From Bryum argenteum (Eukaryota; Streptophyta; Bryopsida; Bryales; Bryaceae), in contig CM073322.1 of assembly GCA_037043015.1 (NCBI GenBank), forward strand, positions 20,471,601-20,535,600: a stretch of DNA of 64,000 nt, in the 5' to 3' direction. Below the pieces are notes generated by a model. That model had not been told where the DNA came from and ran no database searches. It worked only from the letters and a program-made list of their open reading frames with translations. Each line of letters opens with the position of its first letter. Position 1 is the first letter of the stretch. The position numbers were made by a program, and so were the translations under genes. This document shows positions 22,442 to 34,210 of the stretch, piece by piece.

Positions 22442-22803
22442 CCTTTAAACGCCCAAGTAAGCCCGAGGGGCTTGATTCCAACAGAATCTTCCCTCTAGCT
22501 CTCATTGTACTCCACTTTTTACTTATATTTTGATGTCAAACTGGTCACCTTCTTTTGATGCATTCAAAAAGTGAAATATCACAACTCAAATCACAATTTG
22601 TATGAATGATTTTGTGCTTTGAAAGGATTGTGGTAGGTAGGTTGGGGTTGTACATAACCTTGTAGGGGGTTGCAAGCTCATCATTGATTGGTCTATTCAT
22701 GATGCCCAAGTTCAAAAAGTGCACTATTCATGATGCCCAAGTCCAAAAGATGTTGTGATCCAATTTTGGGCTGCCCGTTTCAGACCCCATGGGCGTTTAA
22801 GGG
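22442..22803 (-). mobile_element. Family-1 TTAA MITE, inverted partner
   Basis: Near-perfect reverse complement of the body of the preceding element, sharing a single TTAA (22438-22441) with it and closed by TTAA at 22804-22807. Ends CCTTTAAACGCCC and GGGCGTTTAAGGG. Together the two units make a palindrome of about 720 bp that could extrude as a cruciform or be transcribed as a long hairpin. Confidence 0.85.
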
Positions 22804-22807
22804 TTAA

Positions 22808-23616
22808 CAATGTAAGGTACTACAAAATTGCACCCCAAGGACATTGTTAGAGGGTAAGTTTTTTAACACACACAAAGGGAAGACCATAAGGTGCTTCAAG
22901 CTTGAGTTCTAAGGCAATTTTCATGTAATTGTTAAATTCCCAAGAATTGTTCCTCCGAAGGGTAACAACGCAATGCATCACAACTAGTGCATAGTGATTA
23001 ATTGCAGAACACATAAATATGAAAGAACCCAAAAAATAATAATAATAATAATAAATTACAGCTTTATTCCTATGGTCTTTACGACCCAGGAGACCAAACA
23101 AAGCTCAAAGTGCTTAGGCCCAAAGCCTCAAGCCCACACTGAGAAAACGCATGAAAATACGGAACGATCTACCACAAATAACGTATCTAGACTCAGAAAT
23201 AGAAATCAAGGCCGGGCAAGGAATTCAATTTTGTTGGTGTGTTAATGAGAGCAAGTAGAGAACTAGGTTTGAAGAAATAATGTCATGAAAATGACCAATT
23301 AGTGTGACTACAAGCGATTTATCATTGGCCCATATGCCCATGCGGAAACTCTATACCTCGATGATGGGCCTAAAATTGCAGCCTCTCTCTTTGTCTCTGA
23401 AGAAAAAAGAGCACAGAAAAAAACGTAATTTCTTCTCTGGGCTTTCCTGGACAGAGAAGAAAACGAAAATAAGAGGCTGAAAAAAAAATTAAAAAAATAA
23501 AATTATATATATATATATAATAATCTCGCTTGGCGTTTTCTTTTGTTTGACTATTGGCTGCCTCTGCTTGTTTCATTGCTTCAACCCCAATATTTTGGAA
23601 GAAAAACCTTCTGGGC
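22808..23616. other. AT-rich spacer
   Basis: An (AAT)n microsatellite at about 23034-23054 and a (TA)n tract at about 23503-23520. No gene seen. Confidence 0.45.
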
Positions 23617-23620
23617 TTAA

Positions 23621-23692
23621 CCCTTAAACGTCAAGCCCCTCTGAAAATACACTAGAAACCAAGCCCGAGGGGCATGCTCTGACGTTTAAGGG
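23621..23692. mobile_element. 72-bp TTAA micro-MITE (copy A)
   Basis: Flanked by TTAA at 23617-23620 and 23693-23696. Termini CCCTTAAACGTCA and TGACGTTTAAGGG, a perfect 13-bp inverted repeat. Interior 'agcccctctgaaaatacac' is shared with the copy at 50673-50744, which has exactly the same length. The outer bases match the family-1 ends, so it is probably an extreme deletion derivative. Confidence 0.85.
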
Positions 23693-23841
23693 TTAACTAT
23701 GATAATGCTTCACAAGCTTTTAGCAATGGCCAATTAATTCACGTCAAATGTATCAATCATGGTTAACAAGAAAGATCACTAAGAGCATCTCCACCCATAT
23801 GAAGGCACACCATATATATTGGAAATAAAATAGGCTCTATT

Positions 23842-24139
23842 GTATGCACACCTATTATCGTGCACTTAAGGAAAATTGAGGGAATCTATATACTTGGAAA
23901 GAGAAATAAGTGGGTTACTATTTTTCAGGGATGAGGAATAGGAAAAGACTCACTTTCCCTATTTTTGTGGTTTTAAAAAAAACACACATAATTAAATACA
24001 ATTTTTAAAAGCAGTAGCCTAAAGGCGGACACCCTAATTATGTCCGCATGAGGTACATGCAAGGGAGGTTAGATCTTCATGAAAAAAAGAATCTTGGGTG
24101 CACGCCTTTAGGTAGGTGTCCGCTTATAGGTGTGCATAC
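23842..24139. mobile_element. 298-bp inverted-repeat element
   Basis: Perfect 14-bp terminal inverted repeats GTATGCACACCTAT and ATAGGTGTGCATAC, with a second inner complementary pair (AAAGGCGGACACC at about 24022 and GGTAGGTGTCCGC at about 24112). No clear target duplication and no coding capacity. Superfamily not assigned. Confidence 0.65.
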
Positions 24140-26575
24140 CATAGTATGTGACAAAGCTTCAATTAGAGTAATTGTGAGATCCACCTTGCACAAGAATATA
24201 ACAATTGTATATTCTGAGAAGGATTAATAATGGTATAGAAAAGCAAGGCTATTATGAAAAAACCAAATAAATTGTGAGAGGGATAAGTTCTTTGAGGAGT
24301 AACCTCTTCATTGATTCAAAACTAAGGTGATTTTTTGAAATATAAGTGGATGAGTCAATACATAACAAACATACTTGAATAATGAAAAGGGGCACAACCA
24401 AACTTGTAATTCCATCACTTAAAGTGTTGTGGTGAAGGTCGTTCAATCTTTCACCTTCTTGTGAGTCAAAGGTGCTTCCGTGAGTCAAAGGTGGAACGTT
24501 GAAACCTCTCAAGTTTTAAAAGGCTATGGGGGCATCCTATTGTTCAATAGTAGATTAATATGCATCAAAGTAGCATATTCCATTCCAATCACTAATTCAA
24601 TATACATGATATGTGCTTGTACAACATATTTAGATATGTATTACATGCAATAACTTTTGGGCTCTCAAAAATTAGGCATATAGACCACTGTGATTGTAGA
24701 CCTAAAATTGAGTCTCGCATACTTATTATTTTTTTTTGGGGTGGAATTGAGTATGCCAAGCATGTAAGGTAAGCTATTGATACCAAGCTTAAAGACATAC
24801 AATGGTATGTTTTCTATAATGGTAGAAATATACCATGGTATGGTATGTTGATTGGTAAATAAAAATTTTAAGAATCTAAGGAACAAATTAGAAGAGGCAT
24901 ATTTATTAAACTCGGACTTTCAAAAATCTTTTTGATTATGTAAACTCATATATTTTTGGACCACGACAAATCTTTGGTCTCAAACATCACTCTCCCAAAT
25001 ACACGATTATACTTGGCATAAAGAGGCAAGATCCTAATATGTATTTTTGGATGAAGAATGTCTTCTATTGGATAAAGGATGCAATTTATCAAATTTTCTC
25101 TTGAGATTTCTAATTTGCCATTTCTTTTTTGTCTCAACTATCCACTATTTACGAACTTCAACATCAATTATCAACAAAGTAAAATTTATAACACCACTAT
25201 TAATCAATTCAAACAGTGATTATCAATTCTTGCAGATTTTTGAATTGTAAATTTCTTACTTGTTTAAGAGTAATGTTTTTTATAATAAATTTTATTACTT
25301 TAGAATAGTGATTGAATGAATTCATCACCCTGAGGACTTCTCCCCTCTCAACGCTCCATGATGGGCTTGACTCATGGTGTAAAGCATCCCTCAAAGGTTG
25401 TCATGCACAAATCATGCACTCACTAAAACAAAAGTCAATGGAATTTAAGTTAAATAAGGTATTAACTTGTTGATCAAGCAGGGTTTAATGATAGATCTTG
25501 CATAGTATTGAAAGCTTAGTGACCCTACATTATTACTCAACTAATCTACAAATAATGTTGGGACATAAACTCCCACTAATCGTAATACAACACTAATCAA
25601 CATAATAATTGTAGTGTCTAAGAGGTGTCAATAAGCGAAAAAATGGGTTTTATTTTAACAATAACTTTATACAATTCCATGAGAAAAAAACAATTATCTC
25701 CTAAAATTGACATAAAAATTCAACTCAAGATCATCCAAGAGTACCTAATACGTATAAGGTACTTGCAAGGTGACCAAGTAATTACAGTATTACCTTTTCG
25801 TGGGGCCCCTAGGTCCCAACTTAACCCAACAACAACTTCAGAATAAAATTGCACCTCTTCATAAACCCAGTCTGAAAAAAATCTATATGGTCTTGAATAC
25901 ATCTTAACAAGGAGAATCAAGAATGCAAAAGTTTGCTTTCTAAACTCTTCAAAAAGTAATGAAGGTACTGCATGTACCAAATTCCCAAAATTCCCATGGA
26001 AATTGGGGTCCGGCTGAATGGTTCATATATAAAATCTTTTCTACATTGAACATGTTTGGCCATAAATACTTTTCCTGAACATGTTGAATGTTTCACCTTG
26101 ATTTGAAATATATATCACAATTATCCACTTTCAATATATGGGGTCTAAAAGATTCCCAAGAGCAACTTCAAGATCTATATTGCACCTTTTTATGGATTGT
26201 ATGAGAAAAGATAATTGTGCTTTCAAATGCATCTCAACAAGAAGATTCCCCAAAGAATTTTATTTTTTTTTAAACCCTTCAAATAGTGATGAAAAGAGGA
26301 TATTTACCAAAGTAGACAGTTTCTATGGGAACAAAGGTCCTGCCAACAAGTTCATATCACGATTCTTGAAGAAGCAAAGCAACTACTAGAAGTTTCCCAT
26401 GTAAGAATAGACAATTTTATGAAGAATTTTGAAAATTATTATCACGATTCCTTTTAGGTCTACAACCCGAATGACTCTAAGGAGGAGATCAAAATATATT
26501 CACTTCTTCGTCACACTCCTGCCATCCAAACAGATCAACAGTCTTCAGCACCTCCTTTCAGCTCGGGTGCCGGGT
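24140..26575. other. AT-rich intergenic DNA with a diverged internal duplication
   Basis: No gene recognised. Two blocks, about 25800-26010 and 26139-26345, share ordered phrases ('aacttcaga/aacttcaaga', 'attgcacct', 'catctcaacaag/catcttaacaag', 'cccttcaaatagtgatgaa/ctcttcaaaaagtaatgaa', 'taccaaa', 'ccatggaa/tatgggaa'). They look like an old tandem duplication with a period of about 340 bp. A minus-strand reading of the first block gives a short aromatic-rich peptide with no family I know. Confidence 0.45.
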
Positions 26576-26647
26576 GCCTCCATGGCTTAGTGGTAGAGCG
26601 TTCCCTTCGTAAGGGAAAGGTCGTGAGTTCGATCCTCACTGGGGGCA
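26576..26647 (+). tRNA. tRNA-Thr (anticodon CGT)
   Basis: A 72-nt cloverleaf. The acceptor stem is GCCTCCA with TGGGGGC and discriminator A. The D arm is GCTT with GAGC, and the anticodon stem TTCCC with GGGAA encloses the loop TTCGTAA, so the anticodon is CGT. The five-base variable loop is AGGTC, and the T arm is GTGAG, TTCGATC, CTCAC. Box A (TGGCTTAGTGG) and box B (GGTCGTGAGTTCGATCC-like) promoters are present. No intron and no encoded CCA. A T-run (TTTT at 26648-26652) just after it can end Pol III transcription. Plastid Thr tRNAs read GGU or UGU, so this is a nuclear gene. Confidence 0.95.
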
Positions 26648-26652
26648 TTTTA

Positions 26653-27289
26653 ACCTTTTGCGCAGGATCTTTAGGAAATAATTTGTTTAGTATTCGTGAG
26701 TTGTTGAAGCAAAACTGGACAGATAGTATATGGAGCTTTAATCAATGTAAATTCTATCTATTTGGGTCTCTCCCTTCCTTTATTCAGAATCACATTGTTT
26801 GGCTCTTACAGTTGAAGTAAATTCCTATGTAGTTTTTCAAATTTTTGTTTCCCTATCTATTGTGATGCTATTATATACCAAGCACAGAAAGTGTTCATGT
26901 AAAAAAATATGAGTATTGCACTTTTCAAACAAAGAGAGATCGTAGTTTGTCAGAATGTCAAAATGAACATTCTCTGTTAATATTCCACTTTTATATCACA
27001 AGAAACAATTATCAAATCGTTCCAAATGATTCACGTTTCCCATTATAATAAGTAGAAGCTTTACAGTAACTCCATTTTAAAAATGCTACAGAGGTCATAT
27101 CTGGACTCCATATTCATGAAAAGAAAGGTTTTAGGGTAAGACTGATACCGAACAATGTCCAGAATTACAATGTGAAAGAGAGAGAGACTATGTCCAAGGA
27201 AATAGCGAATCTTTACAACCAATAGTTTCATTTACAAAGTCTACTGTTACAATGTAAAACATGTACAAATCGTGCATGATGTATCTTAT
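26653..27289. other. Spacer between the tRNA and the 3' end of the ligase gene
   Basis: AT-rich; presumably includes the ligase 3' UTR on the minus strand. No element recognised. Confidence 0.4.
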
Positions 27290-30200
27290 CTACAGCCTCA
27301 ACTCATGAAAAATGGGATCCACCTTTCGGTCCCACTTGTTTTCATACAAGTCCAGCATTCTTTGAGCCAGGTTCACACCTGTAAACCACATCATATATTA
27401 GAACCAGAATCCAACCTTTCCAGTGAGAATATGCACACTCAAGCAGCTTTCTCTCAAATGATGTACCTGTTGCAGCAACTTCCTCAAGTGGAGCCAAGAA
27501 TTTGCCTTCATTACGACCTCTTCGAGTCAATCCCTCCTGAGCTCAGAGCAGATGTTACATTCTTGCTACAAAACATCAAGAATTGATGATACATATTGAA
27601 CAGGTTTGTGTACTGTACCTTTGCGAGCTTGATTACATCTTGTGCCACATGATGCAACAGACCATCTCGGAATGGAGCTTGAAGTCCATGCTTCGGCGCC
27701 TGTGATCACGTAACCACCGTTACATTCACAAGTGCAAACCATGCATAGAGACTGAAGAGGTCGTGCCAAGAGGCGCTTGTGTATGTTTACCTTTATGCGC
27801 AGCATGTCACGTTCGTCGTTAGTCCAGTCTTGAATGATGTCCAGACAAGCTTTCAGTGATTGATCGTCATAGAGCAGCCCAACCTACAACCACCGACTCT
27901 CACAATGTTAAAGTAGTGAATCTCATATATGATATATACTTGCCTTTTGAGTCTGTTTCTAGATCTGCAAGTCACGTACCCAAAATGCAGGTAGAGCGTT
28001 GAGGAATGGCGCTGGACCACAGTCGGCTCCTCGCATCTCCAAATATTTTTTCAGCCTCACCTGCACAGGATATTGTTGGTACATTGGGAACGTCCACGCA
28101 TGAATAAAATATTTCCAGCTACGGGAACGATCACAAAGAGGGGGAAAGAAAAACATTCTACTATCGATTCAAGAGCAGGAAGAAGGAGCTTCAATCTGCT
28201 AATGTTTCGTGATAGTTTCTCTACTCTGAAAACTCACCTAGAAAGTTTGATTCAAGGAATTTGACGACGGTGAGCATTGTAGTGAAGTGTTTTACCTCAG
28301 GGTAGATGTTCCCCAAATGGTTCATCCAGTCGTTCTTCGTGGCCAGCTGCCCTGGAAAGTCCTCCAGCTTTCCAACCATGAAATCCTGGACAATCCACGC
28401 ACATTCGTCAAGCCAGTTCGATCGGTGGCATCATATCACTGTTGCGAAATCAAGCAAGTACTGGTTACCTTGAAGGATGCGCCAGTCACATCTTTCCAAC
28501 TTCCGTTGCGGTACACCATTAGCATGGGCACGTTCAAGGCGTATTCTGCGTACTTCTCAAACCTGGCAACTCATTCCTGTGAGTTTCATCGAAGTTTGAT
28601 ACCCTCACACTAACTAACTAATCAGTCATGGCCAACTATCCTCGGAAAATGTTGCAAGAAAACCCTTCAAGAGCAATTTGCTTACCCAAAGTCGTCGTCG
28701 AACACGAATGGCAATTCTCCTGTTCGTTCGTCGTCAAATCTTGTCCATGTCAAACTGGGCAGCATAGCATGACCATAATTCCAATCAGCTATAGGTCATG
28801 AATGAAGAGAAAAACGAACTGTAAGTCAGAATCGTGTTTCATCGTTACCTTCTATGACTCAAGTTTCCAGTTGGCTTCCCTTCCGAGAATGGGGAGGTTG
28901 CAAACAATGCCGTTGCAAGCTATCAAGCAAAGTATACATATCGTTAGTCAAGAGGGAGACAAAAGAATGGTTATGGAAGTCGTACTGATTCTTGCTCATC
29001 GCTCAAGTTTAGGTCAATTATTACCGGTTGAAAGGAGAGCCCCACTCGAAGCTTATTGATCATATCCTGCTCCGACTCATAGTCCAAATTCACCTGCGAT
29101 CGAGGAGCCTCAATGTATATAGCATTAAACACTGTTTCTTAGCTTAGCTTGATTCCAGAGGCTCTCGAAGATCAAAGATCAGAACATAGATTAAACAGAA
29201 TAGTTTAAATTCGTTATCCTAATACTAATTGGCTTGAGACGGAGAGGGGTACCTGCTGTGTGCAGGTTTGATACATGGTGTCGAACCCGCTGTTTGATTG
29301 CCCAGTCTCAGACAGGAAACCCTCAAGCACGTCATATCTGGCCTGCAGTATTATCAACAGTAAGTGATGGCCTAAGCATTCATCGACTCTCCAAGCCCAG
29401 GCATCAACAAGGTATAAATAAGTAGAGGTTTGCAAACCTTGGGCATACTCGGTCTCGCTGAGACTGGCCATTTCGGTTCGTATCCTATGCCCGCAAACCC
29501 TAACCCAAGCTCTTTGCCGACAATGTTCACCTGAACACAACAATCTTAGCATATGTGCCCTCAACCACATATTCTCTTCTCGTGCATCTTGAAAGTTGAG
29601 GGGGGTTTGCAACAATTTCTTCTCAAGCGTTGCTAAGATTAAGCAACGTTTTGCAACCTGCTTGAATAACATTTTTAAGAAAATAAGCAACTTCATTGGA
29701 ATACCAAACAACGTTATAACGTTATTTATAATCCAGTTGAAAATGTTCCTTATTGTCTTGAGAACATTGCTCAAACAAGCTCCAAGACAATCTAGTTGAA
29801 AACGTTGCTATTTTCTTGAGAACGTTGCTCAAGCAAGTTCCAAAACAATCTAGTTGAAGACATTGCTCAAGCAAGTTCCAAAACAATTTAGTTGAAAACA
29901 ATGCTTATTTCTTGAGAACGTTGCTCGAGCAATTTCCAAAACAATTTAGTTGAGAACGTTGTTTATTTTCTTGAGAACGTTGCTCAAGCAAGTTCCAAAA
30001 CAATCTAGTCGAACACGGTTGCTAATTTTCTTAAAAACGTTGCTCAAGCAAGTTCCAAAACTACTAAATTTCTTGAGAACATTGCTTAAACAAGTTCCAA
30101 AATGTTGCTAGACTTGAGCAACGTTTACACCAAAAACAACGTTGCAAACCCCCTCTTTTCTAGTAGTGAAGACGACAATAATCAAGGTGAGCACGAGTAG

Positions 30201-31158
30201 AATTCACCTGCTCCAGGTGCTGCTCCAACTCTCGTTGACAGGCATGAACGTCTTCCAAAGGAGCTCCACTCAACTCGAATTGGCCTCCTGGCTCCAGAGA
30301 AACACTCGCACCGTCCTGCACAATTGCAACAATCCTCCACACATTGAAACTGCAAGCTCAATCAGTTCAATTGAGATCTTAGAAGCTTCTCTCCATGCTC
30401 AGGACAGCAGATGTTTCATGTTTTCAAGCCATTCAAGTACCTATCGTTGATGCCTACACATATTTGGATGTAATGATAAGATGAGATATGTCTTACGAGA
30501 CATGTTCGAAACAAGTCGAATGCGTACCTTGGAGATATGTCACGACTCAAAAAATAAGATACAAGTAGGAATCTGCATGAACTATCTCAAAACAGTTGCT
30601 GAAACTCTACACATTCTGTAAGTTTTGATTATGACCTTTTGCAATCCGATGATGTTTTCTCCTTCCATGACCCGCTCGTGGCCAAATCGAGACGCCATGC
30701 CGTCTAAAAGCTTACTGATGTCGTCGTAGCTCATAGGCTTCAAAGTGTCTAGTTTGAATCCAAGCTTCTCGTGCTCTACCCCAATCCTGCACATGCCATT
30801 CCACAAATCCAGAATGAAGATGTATTCACACATCGATCATACCATGTTCGTAGTCCGGAGTTTATGTTCCGAACCTCCATTCCGATTTCGGCTTGCATCC
30901 ACCCGCTAGAAAGGCGACCAGATCTTCCTTAGTCATCGCTTTCTGGCGTCCGGAAGCGGCCGCTGCAGCTGCTTCTTCTTCCACGGCGGGACTTGATGCC
31001 ACAATATGCGATGTATGCAATGACCTCCTGTCTCGCCTTTTTCGGATCCGAGTTCCCAGCTGCAAGCTTCTCATCCCCCACACATCACTCATGCGTGTGC
31101 ATCCCTGCAGCGCTTGTAGAGAGAGCAGGGACCCTCGCATTGCCACCACACCCGCCAT
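27290..31158 (-). CDS. GSH1: Glutamate-cysteine ligase, plant GCS2 type, 15 exons
   Basis: Catalyses ATP-dependent joining of glutamate and cysteine, the first step of glutathione synthesis; in plants it is plastidial. Exons, 5' to 3': 31158-30875, 30786-30636, 30315-30208, 29530-29438, 29342-29253, 29093-29025, 28919-28849, 28754-28686, 28562-28469, 28385-28296, 28060-27980, 27883-27791, 27699-27619, 27536-27467, 27378-27290. All junctions are GT-AG, and the total is 1533 nt, 510 residues, close to the usual ~520. Residues 1-70 are Arg/Ser/Ala-rich, like a transit peptide. Then come [89 protein letters not shown] and [10 protein letters not shown]. The regulatory cysteines of flowering-plant enzymes are absent (DVTG for DCTG, LEDFPG for LPCLPG), and WRRLC before ALPAFW is replaced by APFLN. 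No break was found. The intron between exons 3 and 4 holds a MITE. Confidence 0.95.
29585..30168. mobile_element. CACTA-like MITE in a ligase intron, with internal ~59-bp repeats
   Basis: The right terminus, read inward, is CACTACTAGAAAAGAGGGGG followed by TTTGCAACG. The left terminus matches from GAGGGGG-TTTGCAAC with a decayed outer part. The interior is about six copies of a 55-60-bp unit (TTGAGAACGTTGCTCAAGCA, AGTTCCAAAACAATCTAGTT). It lies wholly inside the intron between exons 3 and 4, which is 677 bp where its neighbours are 80-320 bp, and it leaves both splice sites intact. The CACTA-type end is the basis of the superfamily call; the 3-bp duplication is not clear. Confidence 0.7.
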
Positions 31159-32090
31159 TGCTCACTTGGAACGATTGTGTATCTGTTAGCACCAACACCA
31201 AAGCATCAGCTAGACAATCCGAGACAACAGTACATTCAAGAGCCTCAAGCTAAGAGATCGTAAGTTCAGTACCCGTTCATGCACAAGTGCAGTAAATGGT
31301 GTTGCTACTGAATGCGAGAATCGAGCCTGAACGTGAGAATCGTGCCTACATGCGAGAATCGAGAAGACCGGTTGTGTAGTAGCTAGCGGAGCTGGGTTAG
31401 TTATAATCAGTGTCTTTCGAAGGACACCGACTTGGTCTGGAGGATGAAAAGAACATGCCAGTCAGATGTGGATAGAGACCGTGAGCGGGCTTTTCTTTTG
31501 TCTGAGACTGTGCCTCGCCATCTGTCGACGAGCGAGGACCGCCATTTGGGAGCTTCGGATTTCCTTAACCAATTCAATAAAATTAACGAAAATTGCGCGA
31601 GACGTGTCTGCGGCCACTTGGCTGTCTCTCGTGACACATGGCTGTGATCAATCATTTCCGGCAAGCGTGATACATGCCCCATCACTTGGAATTCAACGTG
31701 CAGTAAGTTCGTTACCGCCCTCGAATCTACATGTAATATTCGGTACTTTACTCAGTTCGAAGCGTGTGTTCGATCGAAACCTTTAGCTCCTTTACTTTGT
31801 GCGTTGTCGGCATCGGACAGACGATTGATTGTTGCTGTGTTGGAGCTTCTGGGCACGCGTGGTTCAGGCTGCTTGCTAGGGTGTCAATCGATCGATGGAG
31901 TCATCGGAACAGACCAAAGGCGGTAAAGAATGTGGCATCAAAGTGTGTGACCACGTAGAATGGAATCCGCGAGTCGCCCATCACGAGGGTCACGTGACGC
32001 AGGATCGGGACGGCACTCGAGCTAGTGCCGCGCACTCCAAGTTCGTTGTGGTGGATGAAGGACGCGGCAAGGAATACGTACGCTCGTAAC
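31159..32090 (-). promoter_or_regulatory. Upstream region of the ligase gene
   Basis: Less AT-rich than distant spacers, with short direct repeats of GAGAATCG near 31310-31362. Contains the 5' leader and promoter of the minus-strand ligase gene by position. No TATA box could be fixed. A small plus-strand frame at 31895-32089 begins ATGGAGTCATCG and is not similar to anything I recognise. Confidence 0.35.
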
Positions 32091-32375
32091 CCCGACAAGC
32101 TCCACAAGATCGAAGACTGATCTCGCCCCGTCTTTCATCTTTGCTGCTGACAAGCTCCACAAAATCGACGCAGCCAATTCCGTTTTTCACCTCTGTACAG
32201 AAATATTCCGCTGATAAACTCGACGTACAAGATCGACCCAGCCAATTCCACTTCTCGTCTTTTACAGAGATTTCTGCTCACAGAAGGTCGACCTAGCCGA
32301 TCCGATTTTTCACATCGAAAGAGAGAAATTGCTGCTGACAAGCCCCACAAGATCGACCCAGCCAATTCCATTCAT
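32091..32375. repeat. Four-copy minisatellite, unit ~75 bp
   Basis: Units contain GCTGACAAGCTCCACAAGAT, CGACCCAGCCAATTCC, then TTTTCACC or CTTCTCG and an ACAGA-rich joint. Copies start near 32091, 32150, 32210 and 32335, with a weaker one at 32270. About 1 kb upstream of the ligase start codon. Confidence 0.75.
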
Positions 32376-34210
32376 CATCGTCGTACATGCAGTGATCGTT
32401 TAGTTTTTCCGTTGTATGACCTGATATCAGTAGGGCTAATTAAGTAGTGGATAGTATATACACCTACCTTGATGACAGAAAGCTCTCGCTTAACCTGGAA
32501 GTCTTATCTTTCCAAAATTATATCGAAAACTGCAAGCCTACAAATCTCGTTGCATGCAAAGGATCCGAGATCTGAAAAAACTGCCGATTCTTTTTCATGT
32601 GCAGTCACTTCAGTTTCATCTTGTCTCCTAGATGCTCGCTGCAACCAAGGCATCAAAGCTTCGTTATTCTCTTTTTCGCTCTAGAAATGTCGGGGGAGCA
32701 TGCATGTCAGGCACTAGATTTTGTAAAGAGATGCTGCGCAGCCTGAGTATCCATTACGAATCACACCAGATTGCGTGCAGAAGTGGCCATCGCTACGATC
32801 GCGCGAGCCACATTCGGTGATGCTGCATCCACATCGCATCTTCTGGTGGAGCGATTGTGTGCATGGGCGTCTCAGGCTCTGCAGCCTGGCGAATGCCAAC
32901 CAGTACCTAGCTAGATAGCTGCAGAAAATGCGAACTCCAAGACGATTTCGTGGATCTTGTGAGAGCCTGCACTGCAATTTCCAAGTCCCTCTCTGAGCAT
33001 TTGTTCGTGTGGTTGTCGCATTCACATCGTTTTAAATGCGAAACATGTTGTTGTTGTAGCTTTCTGCCATTTGTTCATTACGTTACCAATCTCACATGTG
33101 CCATTTCGATATTGGATGTGAAGTGATACCGGCTTTTATCACTCAATTGTAAGCTACGTAGTTTGCAGTGTATTTCGATTCCTACAAAGTTCACCTTTTT
33201 TTCCCCCATTTTCTGTGATAAACTGCCGATTTGAGAAAATTAAGATTTCACTACTTTTCAAGACAGAGTTGCTGAAGTCGAAGTACTTGTACGTACTCCC
33301 AAGTGTAACCTTGCAATTGGCACTGTTGAATGTATGCAGGTATATTAGAAGATCTTGTGAACAATTTTGTAATTCCTTCCTTTTTCTGCTACCATTGTGA
33401 ATCAATAAAAGAATCTAGTACACCAGTATTTGCACTGGCATATACAAAAACTAATATACTTTTCGGCTGAATGTGTTGTGTAGCTAAAGAACATTGGGTT
33501 TCTCTTTTCTTTTCTAATTTTATTCCTCATACTTCATGGTAGAGGTAGTGTATTTAAGTAGCTTCTTGTACTCTCAAATTTCACTACAACCACAAGACAC
33601 TTGTTATATGAAAGTATGAATACTGGAGGGCTTTATCATTTTGACAATTGAGGTGTAATTGATGAGTCAGGCAATCTAAAATGGATCGCATGCTGGAGTC
33701 TCAATTTCAAAGGCAAGCTTTGTGATGATGCTCAGTCCATATGAATGATCCATGTTTCTCTCTTGTTTAAAAAGCGAGTGTGGTATCCTTTACACCTAAT
33801 GGTCAACAACATAGTGCTATGAGATATAGCATGCAAGGTGGTTGTTGGATGGTAGTTGAACATGAAAGACGATTTTTAGATGTATGGAGGTCAACGTACC
33901 TTTAAAATTGTGTCCGCGTCGTGTCTCTCCTTTTGCCAAATTATTTGCATCAGCATCTTGAATGTTCACTACTATGATGCACATGAAGTTTTTTTTCGAC
34001 ATATAAAAGTGAGTTGGTGTATAGAGGTATACAAAGCCTATAAGTATAAACTTTATGCACTTAGAAAAAAAGATGTAGTTTAGAGAGCTTTCATTTTTGT
34101 TGTGGAATTGGAGAGGTATTCTAACGGTGTTCAAGATTTAGCAAATGTTCATATATTATGTACATGGTATAAAAAACTCTTGTAAGTTTTAGTGTAAGTA
34201 GAGGGACGTA
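32376..34210. other. Mixed-composition spacer, nothing recognised
   Basis: 32.4-33.1 kb has gene-like base composition but no exon that translates to a known family on either strand. 33.1-34.2 kb is AT-rich. It may hold a non-coding transcript, but nothing in the sequence shows it. Confidence 0.4.

Noticed and set aside
28700-28800. Earlier acceptor for ligase exon 8 giving [12 protein letters not shown]
   Set aside because: That frame cannot be joined to exon 7. The acceptor CCCAG at 28755-28759 restores R-S-L-T-W-T, matching the family's RSxxWT motif and keeping frame.
31895-32089. Small plus-strand frame starting MESSEQTKGG
   Set aside because: Reasonable start context but only 64 codons, no known family, and it runs into the minisatellite. 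Kept as unproven.
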